NCBI RefSeq assembly: GCF_030818485.1
Contig: NZ_JAUTAJ010000004.1
Coordinates: 1,963,001 to 2,027,000 of the forward strand
Length of the DNA: 64,000 nt
Origin: Pseudoroseomonas cervicalis
GTDB taxonomy: Bacteria > Pseudomonadota > Alphaproteobacteria > Acetobacterales > Acetobacteraceae
Reading direction: 5' to 3'
This document shows, piece by piece, positions 17,502 to 24,417 of this stretch. The translations under genes and the position numbers were made by a program. The notes under the pieces are model-generated. The model had not been told where the DNA came from, did no database searches, and was given only the letters and a program-made list of their open reading frames with translations. Each line of letters begins with the position of its first letter. Positions within the stretch are counted from its first letter, which is position 1.

Positions 17502-19630
17502 GCCGGGGCGCGCGGCGGCGCGGCGGCCGCCTCCGCCGCCTGATAGGCGGCCTCGACATCGAAGGGCAGCAGCCCCTGCTTCTGCAGGAAGAACGCCCGG
17601 TCGAGATGGCGGATGGCGCTGGCCCGGTTGGTCAGCAGCACCAGGGTGATGCCGCGGCGGCGCAGATTCTGCAGCAGCCGCGCCTCCACCGCCTCGTCCA
17701 GCTGGCTGGTGGCATCGTCCAGCACCAGCAGGCGCGGCGCCTCGACCAGAGCGCGGGCGATGGCCAGGCGCTGCCGCTCGCCACCGCTGAGGCCGCTGCC
17801 ACCCTCCCCCAGCAGCCCGTCCAGCCCGCCGGGCCGGCCCTCGACCACCGCGGCCAGCTCGGCATCGGCCAGCGCCCGGGCGATGGCGGCGGCGGGGGCG
17901 CCCGGATTCCAGCTGGTCAGCGCGTTGCGCAGCGAGCCGGCGGGGAAGAAGGGGCTCTGCTCGACATAGCCGATGCCATTCGCCCCGGCCTGCCAGGCCG
18001 GGCCGCCGGGGCCCGCCACCTCGAACAGCAGCCGGCCCTCGCGCGGCGGCAGCAGCCCGGCCAGCAGCGCGGCCAGGGTGGTCTTGCCGCTGGCGGCGCC
18101 GCCCATGATGCCGACCGCCTCGCCCGGCGCCAGCCGCAGCTGCAGCCCGGCGAAGAGCGGCGCGGCATTCGGATGCGCATAGCCCACCCCCTGCAGCCAC
18201 AGCCCGCCGGTGGCGGGCGGCGGCTCGGCCTCGGGGGCCGGCGCGGCGGGCGCGTCCAGCACATCGCCCAGCCGGCCCAGCGCGGCATTGGCCTGGCCGA
18301 GCGCCGTGCCGATGCCGGTGAAGGCGCCGAGCGCCGCCGAGAACAGCCCGGCCAGCGCCAGGAACCCCACCAGCGTGCCCACCGTCAGCTCGGTCTCCAT
18401 GACCAGCAGCGCGCCGGCGCCGAGCACCGCCAGCGTCATGACGCGGCTGCTGGCATAGGGCAGCATGGAGAGCAGCTGCAGCGTGCGGCCGCTGCGCTGC
18501 TCGGCATTCATCAGCCGGATCTCGGCCTCGACCATGCGGTTGAACAGCACCGTCTCGCCGCCGCCGGCGCGCGCCTGCTCCAGCAGCGCGGCCCCCTGCA
18601 CCGCGGCCGCATGCGCCTGGCCGGAGATCATCTGCAGCTGCCCCGCCTCCTCCCGCACCCGGCGCGACAGGGCGCGCAGCAGCAGCAGCTCGGCCAGGGC
18701 CAGCGCCACCACCAGCGCGGTCAGCAGCGGCTCGTAGAGCAGCATGATGGCGGCATAGCCCAGCATGGCCAGGCCATTGACCAGCAGCTGCACCACCGGC
18801 CCCGACACCGCCTGGGCCAGCTGGGCTGCGAATTGCGTGCGGGTCGAGATCTCGACGGCGCTGCGGCGGGTGAAGAAATCCTGCGGCAGGGCGAAGAGCC
18901 GCCAGACGAAGCGGGCCGAGACCACGGCATTCACCTTGGTGCGCAGCAGCAGCAGGCTGCGCTGATAGGCGGCGCTCAGCAGCGCGTTGAAGGCGCCGAG
19001 CGCCACCAGCGCGCCGAGCAGCGGCAGCAGCCAATCGGCATGGCCCTGCACCAGGTAATCGTCGACGAAGATCTGGATCAGCCCGGGCAGCAGCGCGCCG
19101 AGGAAGACCAGCATCAGGCTGGTCAGCACGATGGCGGCGAAGGCGGCGGCGGACCCCTCCAGCTGCGGCAGCAGCCGGCGCAGCACCGGACGCGGCGCGG
19201 CGGTGCGGCGGAACCCGGGCCCGGGCGCGAAGCTCAGCGTGATGCCGGTGAAGGCGCTGCCGAATTCCTCCGCCCCCACCCGCCTGCGGCCATGCGCCGG
19301 GTCGTTGATGACGTAGCCGCCGCCGCGCACCGCCTCCAGCACGACGAAATGGTCGAAATTCCAGAACAGGATCTGCGGCAGGGGCAGGCTGGCCAGCGCC
19401 TCAGGGTCGCGGCGATAGGCCTCGGCGGTCAGGCCGCGGGCGCGGGCGGCGGCCAGCAGATCGGCGGCCGAGGTGCCATCGCGCGAGACGCCGCAGCTGT
19501 CGCGCAGGCTGTCCAGGCTCTCCCACCGGCCATGCGCGGCCAGCACCATGGCCAGGCAGGCGGCGCCGCATTCGGCGGCCTCCATCTGCAGGATGGTCGG
19601 CACGCGGCGGCGCCCGGCCAGGCGCCTCAT
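17498..19630 (-). CDS. C39 peptidase-containing ABC transporter (NHLP-type PCAT)
   Basis: A 710-residue protein that removes double-glycine leaders and exports the product. The N-terminal C39 protease is complete: Gln15 and Cys21 in QMEAAECGAA, His94 in FDHFVVL, and Asp110 in VINDPAHG. A six-helix transmembrane domain follows (about 155-440), then the ATPase. Walker A is GGAASGKTTL and the signature LSGGERQRLAIARAL is normal. However, the Walker B glutamate is Asp (LDDATSQLD) and the switch His is Asn (LLTNRAS), so this nucleotide site should be catalytically weak. It pairs with the subunit that has the opposite defect. It lies directly downstream of a large gene encoding a double-glycine leader protein, the probable substrate. 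Confidence 0.92.
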   Translation of the reverse strand: MRRLAGRRRVPTILQMEAAECGAACLAMVLAAHGRWESLDSLRDSCGVSRDGTSAADLLAAARARGLTAEAYRRDPEALASLPLPQILFWNFDHFVVLEAVRGGGYVINDPAHGRRRVGAEEFGSAFTGITLSFAPGPGFRRTAAPRPVLRRLLPQLEGSAAAFAAIVLTSLMLVFLGALLPGLIQIFVDDYLVQGHADWLLPLLGALVALGAFNALLSAAYQRSLLLLRTKVNAVVSARFVWRLFALPQDFFTRRSAVEISTRTQFAAQLAQAVSGPVVQLLVNGLAMLGYAAIMLLYEPLLTALVVALALAELLLLRALSRRVREEAGQLQMISGQAHAAAVQGAALLEQARAGGGETVLFNRMVEAEIRLMNAEQRSGRTLQLLSMLPYASSRVMTLAVLGAGALLVMETELTVGTLVGFLALAGLFSAALGAFTGIGTALGQANAALGRLGDVLDAPAAPAPEAEPPPATGGLWLQGVGYAHPNAAPLFAGLQLRLAPGEAVGIMGGAASGKTTLAALLAGLLPPREGRLLFEVAGPGGPAWQAGANGIGYVEQSPFFPAGSLRNALTSWNPGAPAAAIARALADAELAAVVEGRPGGLDGLLGEGGSGLSGGERQRLAIARALVEAPRLLVLDDATSQLDEAVEARLLQNLRRRGITLVLLTNRASAIRHLDRAFFLQKQGLLPFDVEAAYQAAEAAAAPPRAPA

Positions 19631-19713
19631 CGGCGGGACCGGCCGGCCGGCCGCGCCGCCGCCTCAGCGTCGGTGGCCGCCATGGCCGTGGGCGAGGCCG
19701 GCGGCACGCGCCC

Positions 19714-20235
19714 TCAGTGCCGCGGCCCGGCGGGAGGCTCGGCGCCGCCGATGGCGAGCTGGCTGCGCAGCATGTCGAACCCCGCCGCCACCTGCTCCTC
19801 CGTGGCGCGGCCGGCCATCGCCGCCTGTTCCACCGCGCCGCAGGCGGCCATCAGCACCGTGTCCGGATAGGCGGGCGGCTTGTCGCCGCGGCGCTCGGCC
19901 AGCTGCTTCTCCAGGTCGATCACGGTGAGGAAGGCGGTGATGCGGTTCTTGCCCTCGTTCAGCGCATTCTCGAAATAGCTCACCGTCAGGCGGCGGCGCG
20001 CCTGCAGATAGGCGTCCTGGATGGCCTGCTCGGGCGGGGTGCCGTCCACCACGGCCTGCACCAGGGGCTCCTTGGCCAGCACGTTCAGCCAGCCGGCCTG
20101 GGATTCGGACCAGCCTTCCAGCCGGGCGCGCGCCAGGATCTGCTCGCGCGACAGCGCATCCAGCTTGCGCAGCGCCTCGGCCATGCGCGCTTCCTTCGCC
20201 GTGTCGCCCTGCGGTCCTTCGGTCGGGTCGGTCAT
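19714..20235 (-). CDS. Small helical protein of the secretion operon, function unknown
   Basis: A 173-residue, charged, mostly helical protein without signal peptide or membrane segment. I do not recognise a family. It sits between the putative secreted protein (37 bases upstream) and the transporter genes (83 bases downstream), in the same direction, so it is probably co-transcribed. GAGAG lies upstream of the ATG at 20235. Possible jobs are a cytoplasmic chaperone for the large substrate, a regulator of export, or an immunity protein. The lack of a membrane segment argues against immunity to a pore-former acting from outside. It has no double-glycine motif at its N-terminus, so it is unlikely to be a substrate itself. 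Confidence 0.72.
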   Translation of the reverse strand: MTDPTEGPQGDTAKEARMAEALRKLDALSREQILARARLEGWSESQAGWLNVLAKEPLVQAVVDGTPPEQAIQDAYLQARRRLTVSYFENALNEGKNRITAFLTVIDLEKQLAERRGDKPPAYPDTVLMAACGAVEQAAMAGRATEEQVAAGFDMLRSQLAIGGAEPPAGPRH

Positions 20236-20272
20236 CGCTCAGCTCTCTCGTTCTTGCGGCGGTGCGGGCGGA

Positions 20273-22468
20273 TCAGCTGAAGAAGCCGGTGATGGCCGAC
20301 CAGGCATAGATGCCGACGGCCGCGGGCAGCAGGACCGGGTTCTCCTCGAGAACGTGGTTCGCCTTCTCGATGTTCTGGGCGGCCTTCTCGTAGCTGCCCT
20401 TGATCTCGATGTCGTAGGTGCCGCCGATGCCGAGATAGCCGCCGATGCCGAGCTTGATGTCCACCTCGCCATCCTTGATCGTGACATCGGGCTCGAACTT
20501 CACGCCGATGGCGCCGGCCTTGAAATGCCCGGTGGCGCTGGCGCCGTGCCCGTCATCGGTGAAGCCGCCGGCCGAGACATCGGCGCCGACGCCGAGGCTG
20601 GCCTCCGCCCCGCCGCCGATCTTGGCCTTCACCACCCCCTTGGTCGGGTCGAAGGTGACCTCCGCCTCGGCATGGGCGGAGGCGCGGGCCTCGGCGAAGA
20701 CGGTGGCGCTGACGGTGGTGGTGACATCGCCCACCTTCACATCCACCGCGCCGGTGGCCGAGACGCTGATCTCGGCCTTCGCCTCGACCTTGGCGACCAG
20801 CCCGTCATAGCCGAGATGGAAACCCGCCTCCGCCCCCACCGAGCCCTGCGCGGCGACGGTGACCGAGCCGGTCACCTCGGCATCGCCGATGCCGACCGAG
20901 GCGGAGGCCCCGGCCTCGGCATGCGCCTCCGCCTTGGCCGAGGCCTCGGCATAGATGCCGGCGGCATTGACGCTGAAGCTCGCCTCGCCGCCGGCGCTCG
21001 CCTCGGCATAGGTCTTGGTGGCGGTGCCGGAGATCAGCTTGCCATCGGCGTCGCGCGCCTCGGTGATGACGTGCTCGCCCGCCTCGGCCTTGACCGCGTG
21101 GATGATGCGGCCGCCGCTGCCGAGCTCCGAGCTCCAGCTCTCGCTGCCGCTGGTCTCGGTGGTCTGCGCCAGGCTGTGCTGGGTGCGCACCTTGCCATCC
21201 TCGAGCTTCACCGGGTCGGCATCGGTGACGCCGCCGGAGGTGACGCGCTCATGGATGGTGTTGCTGTAATTGTCATGCGCCTTGGCATCGGCGCGCGCCG
21301 CCTCGTTCAGCCCTTCCGAGACCGCCTTGTTCAGGAAGCTGGTGGTGCCGCGGCGCAGCTCATCCGCGCGTTCCTGGGCGTGCTCGGCCTCGGCCGCCTT
21401 CTGCGCGGCGGATTGCGCGGCGGCGTCGACCCGGTTGGCCAGCTCCGCCTCGGCATGCCCGAGCTTCTCCTGCGCGGCGTCGATGCGCTGCTGGCCCTGC
21501 TGCGCGACGCTGTCCTTGTGCTCGTCGACGCGGTCCTGGATCGCCTCCAGATGGCGGATGCTGGCGGCGTGGTTGGCCACCGCGTCGTCATGCGCCGCCT
21601 GGCGCGCCTTGATGGCGGCCTCGTCGCCCAGCCCCTTGGCCTGCTGCAGCAGCGCATGGGTGGTCGCCGCGGTCTCGGCGGTGGTGTTGTGCAGCGCCTG
21701 CGCCTCGCGCAGCAGATGGTCGGCCGGGGCGTTGGCCTCGGCGCGCTCCTTGATCACCGATTGCTGCACTTGGCCCAGATGCTCATGCGCGCCGCTGACC
21801 TCCTGGCCGGCGGCATGGATCCCCTGCACCGTGGCCGCGTCATGCGAGCCCTCGGGCCGGTATTCGCCGCCCTGGCCGAGCGCGGCGGGGTCGGGGCCGA
21901 TGCGCGTGGCGCTCTCGGCCTTGCGCTCCCACTCCCAGAGATGGCGGCCGGCCTCCAGGCCATCGCCCTTGATGTCGCGGAATTCCTGGATGCGCGGATC
22001 GTCGCCGGGCTCGGGCTCCTTGGCGGCCGCGTCGGCGGCCGGGTGGCCGGCCGCGGCGTCATGCGCCGGCGCCTGCGGGATGGGCGCCTCGATCTTCACC
22101 ACGCCATCGGCGGTGGAGCCGGCGGTGGGCACGGTGATGGCGATCTCGACCCGCGTCTCGGCGCCGGATTTGCCGAAGCCCTCCAGCGCCGGCTCGCGCG
22201 CCACCGGATGCTCGGTCGGCGTCGCGTCGATCTTCACCACGCCGGCGAGCGCCGCCGCGCGCAGCCCGGCGGCGTCGGGATCCTGCGCGGCCGGCAGCTT
22301 GCCCGGGTCCAGGGTGGCGGCGCTGCCCGCCTCGCCGCCCACGGTCAGGGCGATGGCGCGCTCGCCATCCAGCGGCGGCGCCTGCTCGGGGCGGGTGCCG
22401 CCGACGATGCGGCGCAGCACATCCTCGGGCAGCGGGGCATCCGGCTGGTCGTCGGTCCTGCTGGTCAT
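20273..22468 (-). CDS. Large double-glycine-leader protein, putative secreted substrate of the adjacent C39/NHLP exporter
   Basis: A 731-residue protein with no cysteine. Residues 1-24 form a double-glycine leader: Leu at -12, Leu at -7, Ile at -4 and GG at -2/-1 (LPEDVLRRIVGG). Residues 25-170 are Pro/Ala-rich and contain a repeated GVVKI(D/E)A element. Residues about 170-400 are helical and alanine/glutamate-rich, likely a coiled coil. Residues 430-690 alternate small and charged residues (ASAKAEAHAEAGASASVGIG and similar), suggesting a repetitive beta structure. The C-terminus is hydrophobic (PVLLPAAVGIYAWSAITGFF). RTX repeats are absent. The start at 22468 has GGAGG upstream. The role could be a protein bacteriocin, contact toxin, adhesin or surface-layer fibre; sequence does not decide. 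Confidence 0.85.
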   Translation of the reverse strand: MTSRTDDQPDAPLPEDVLRRIVGGTRPEQAPPLDGERAIALTVGGEAGSAATLDPGKLPAAQDPDAAGLRAAALAGVVKIDATPTEHPVAREPALEGFGKSGAETRVEIAITVPTAGSTADGVVKIEAPIPQAPAHDAAAGHPAADAAAKEPEPGDDPRIQEFRDIKGDGLEAGRHLWEWERKAESATRIGPDPAALGQGGEYRPEGSHDAATVQGIHAAGQEVSGAHEHLGQVQQSVIKERAEANAPADHLLREAQALHNTTAETAATTHALLQQAKGLGDEAAIKARQAAHDDAVANHAASIRHLEAIQDRVDEHKDSVAQQGQQRIDAAQEKLGHAEAELANRVDAAAQSAAQKAAEAEHAQERADELRRGTTSFLNKAVSEGLNEAARADAKAHDNYSNTIHERVTSGGVTDADPVKLEDGKVRTQHSLAQTTETSGSESWSSELGSGGRIIHAVKAEAGEHVITEARDADGKLISGTATKTYAEASAGGEASFSVNAAGIYAEASAKAEAHAEAGASASVGIGDAEVTGSVTVAAQGSVGAEAGFHLGYDGLVAKVEAKAEISVSATGAVDVKVGDVTTTVSATVFAEARASAHAEAEVTFDPTKGVVKAKIGGGAEASLGVGADVSAGGFTDDGHGASATGHFKAGAIGVKFEPDVTIKDGEVDIKLGIGGYLGIGGTYDIEIKGSYEKAAQNIEKANHVLEENPVLLPAAVGIYAWSAITGFFS
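22397..22468 (-). other. Double-glycine leader coding segment (codons 1-24)
   Basis: These codons encode the N-terminal leader ending in Gly23-Gly24. The hydrophobic spacing (L at -12, L at -7, I at -4) agrees with peptides cut by C39 proteases such as that encoded at 17498-19630. Predicted cleavage leaves a mature protein starting Thr-Arg-Pro-Glu. The usual Glu at -8 is Val here. Confidence 0.7.
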
Positions 22469-22839
22469 CTGTCCGCCTCCCCCGCGGCCACCGAGCGCGG
22501 CCGGTCCCTTGCGAAGGGTCCGAATGTCACAGGCTTCTGGACAAATGGTTAACGCTACGGCGGGGGGCGGCGCTGCCCGGCCCGCTGCCCTGATCCGGCG
22601 CCCTGCCCGGCAGCCTGGGCGCCCTCCCCGCCTGGCGTCAAGGCGGGGTTGCAGGGCCGTGCCATGCCGCAGGGCCGCCGCACCGCCTGCCGCCCGTCTT
22701 GCGGGGCGCCATCTTCCTCCCGGAAATGCCGCGGCGCTTGCGGCCCGGTCCTGTGCCGCGCCTGCGGCAAGGCGGCGAAGGAGGACGCGTCGGACCTTCG
22801 AACCGAACAGGGGCGGCGCGCCGCGGCGATGGGCCAGGG
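22469..22839. other. Upstream region of the secretion operon (no gene)
   Basis: A 371-base stretch without a convincing gene. On the minus strand, about 80 bases before the large leader-protein gene, TTAACCAT occurs (22552 to 22545) in a locally AT-richer patch. It resembles the half site bound by the alphaproteobacterial cell-cycle regulator CtrA. No clear -35/-10 pair can be assigned. The rest (22560-22839) is extremely GC-rich with short inverted repeats and shows nothing recognisable. Confidence 0.4.
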
Positions 22840-23838
22840 TCACGCGGCCGGGCCGGGCAGCGCCGGCAGCACCTCCTGCGCGAACAGCGTCATGCCGGCC
22901 ATCGTCTCGGCCGGGCCCAGCATCCCGTTGCCGTTGAAGACGCAGCGAAGCGCGCCGATGCCGCTGCGCGCCTCAAGCGCGAGAAGCGCGGCGTGGCATT
23001 GCTCCGGCGTGCCCGCGATGGCCTGTTCCGCCAGGAAACGGGCGCGGTCGGGCGGCGGCAGGCTGTCCGGATCGGCGCCGCGCCTTGCGGCGAAGTCGCA
23101 CCGCCGCCGCTGCAGCGCTGCCAGCAGCCGCGTCACCTGCCGCTCCACATCCTCCGTGTCGCGGCCGATGCAGACATAGCGCGAGAGCGAGGAATGCCGC
23201 AGCCGGCAGGCGCCCCCTGTCGCCGCCAGGGCCTCGGCATAGGTGGCGAGCTGCCGGCCCTCCGGCGGCTCCAGGCTGAACAGCAGCGGCAGCCCCTCGC
23301 GCGCGGCGAAGCGCAGCGTCGCCGCGGAGGAGCCGGCGACATAGACCGGCGGATGCGGGCGCTGCGCGGGGGCGGGGTGGCAGGCGACGTCGTCGAACCG
23401 CCAGAGCGCGCTGCGCCAGGACAGGCGCGGCCCGGTCCAGAAGCCGCGCAGGATGGCGAAACCCTCCTCCAGCCGCGCCTGGCTCTCGGCCGGATCGATG
23501 CCGAGGGCGGCCAGGCTCTCCGGCTCCGTGCCGCGGCCGATGCCGAGATCGAGCCGCCCGCCGCTCTGCTGGTCCAGCTGCGCCACCTGCTCGGCCAGCA
23601 GCAGCGGATGGTGGAGCGGCAGCGGCAGGATCGAGGTGCCGATGCGCAGCCGCCCGGTGCGCGCGAACAGCCCCGCCGCCAGCAGCAGGATGGACGGGTA
23701 GGGCCAGGGCGCGAAATGGAACTCGTTGAACCAGACGCCGGCATAGCCCAGCCGGTCCGCCGCCTCGAAGAGGCGGCAGAATTCCTCATGCGGCCCGAGG
23801 GTCGCCTCGCGGCTCCAGCCCGCCAGGTCGATGCGCAT
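22840..23838 (-). CDS. LLM-class flavin-dependent oxidoreductase
   Basis: A 332-residue luciferase-like monooxygenase. The TIM-barrel signatures are visible: GYAGVWFNEFHFAPWPYPS early, RIGTSILPLPLHHPLLLAEQVAQLDQQSGGRLDLGIGRG in the middle (flavin and phosphate contacts), and PVYVAGSSAATLRFAAREGLPLLFS later. It probably uses FMN or F420-like chemistry to oxidise a small organic substrate; the substrate cannot be inferred. The ATG at 23838 has AAGGAGAAG immediately upstream, although the frame stays open further. The upstream region to the cobalamin riboswitch is divergent and AT-richer around 23895-23930, suggesting a promoter. Confidence 0.88.
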   Translation of the reverse strand: MRIDLAGWSREATLGPHEEFCRLFEAADRLGYAGVWFNEFHFAPWPYPSILLLAAGLFARTGRLRIGTSILPLPLHHPLLLAEQVAQLDQQSGGRLDLGIGRGTEPESLAALGIDPAESQARLEEGFAILRGFWTGPRLSWRSALWRFDDVACHPAPAQRPHPPVYVAGSSAATLRFAAREGLPLLFSLEPPEGRQLATYAEALAATGGACRLRHSSLSRYVCIGRDTEDVERQVTRLLAALQRRRCDFAARRGADPDSLPPPDRARFLAEQAIAGTPEQCHAALLALEARSGIGALRCVFNGNGMLGPAETMAGMTLFAQEVLPALPGPAA

Positions 23839-24008
23839 CGCTTCTCCTTCTCCGCTGCGCGGGATCTGCGCCGCGGCGGGACAGGCGGCAAGCCGGCAGT
23901 TGACGTAACAGTATAACATCACATAGACCGGGCCCCATGGCCGGGACAAGCCCGGCCGCAGCAGCGTGCCGGGCTTGCCGGCGGCAGGAGGCGGCGGCAT
24001 TGTGCGCG

Positions 24009-24217
24009 CGTATCGGTCCCGCGCGAGCGGGTGAGAAAGGGAACGCCGTGCGCCACGGCCATCGCTCGATGGCCCGGCAAGTCGGCGGCTGCCCCCGCAA
24101 CTGTCAGCGGCGAGCCGAAACCCCAGGCCCTCGGCAGAGGGCGGCCACTGGATCGCGAGATCCGGGAAGGCGGGGCGGAGGCGGTGACCCGCGAGCCAGG
24201 AGACCTGCCGATGCGTC
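24009..24217 (+). ncRNA. Cobalamin (adenosylcobalamin) riboswitch
   Basis: The conserved elements occur in order. GAGAAAGGGAACGCCGTG starts near 24033, GCTGCCCCCGCAACTGTCAG near 24088, and GCCACTGG near 24144. CCGGGAAGGC follows near 24162, and the B12 box AGCCAGGAGACCTGCC ends near 24210. ATCGG at 24012 and CCGAT at 24209 can close the P1 stem. It precedes btuB-btuF-btuC-btuD, so binding of cobalamin should lower their expression. A 9-base-pair hairpin at 24360-24382 just before btuB may belong to the expression platform. Confidence 0.92.
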
Positions 24218-24260
24218 CGCAACGCAACGGGGCGGGATGGCCCCGAAGGAGTTCCGCCGC

Positions 24261-24326
24261 ATGACCGCCGATCGCCTCCTCTGGCCCGCCGCGCCGCCCG
24301 TGATGGCCCGTCGCCGCACCGCCTAG
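24261..24326 (+). CDS. Possible leader peptide between riboswitch and btuB (21 codons)
   Basis: A tiny ORF starting MTADRLLW with a strong AAGGAG at 24246-24251, nine bases before its ATG. It ends at TAG 24324. It lies between the riboswitch and btuB. It may be a regulatory leader ORF or a chance frame; there is no homology evidence. Confidence 0.3.
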   Translation: MTADRLLWPAAPPVMARRRTA

Positions 24327-24417
24327 CCCCGCGCCGTTCCGAGAGCGCCGCCGCCGCCCCGCCAGGCCCGACCGGCCTGGCGCCGGCCGCGCTGCGGCCC
24401 AGCCAGAGAGTTTGCCG

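Noticed and set aside
13639..22468. Classical RTX type I secretion or lanthipeptide cluster
   Set aside because: No GGxGxD nonapeptide repeats, no cysteine in the putative substrate, and no LanM, LanB, radical SAM or YcaO gene nearby.
23900..23928. TTGACG plus CATAGA as a promoter for the riboswitch transcript
   Set aside because: The -10 match is poor and the same AT-rich patch could serve the divergent flavin oxidoreductase gene; direction cannot be decided.
24412..24417. TTG 24412 as btuB start
   Set aside because: It leaves only one base between AGAGAG and the start; ATG 24418 has normal spacing and begins the signal peptide.
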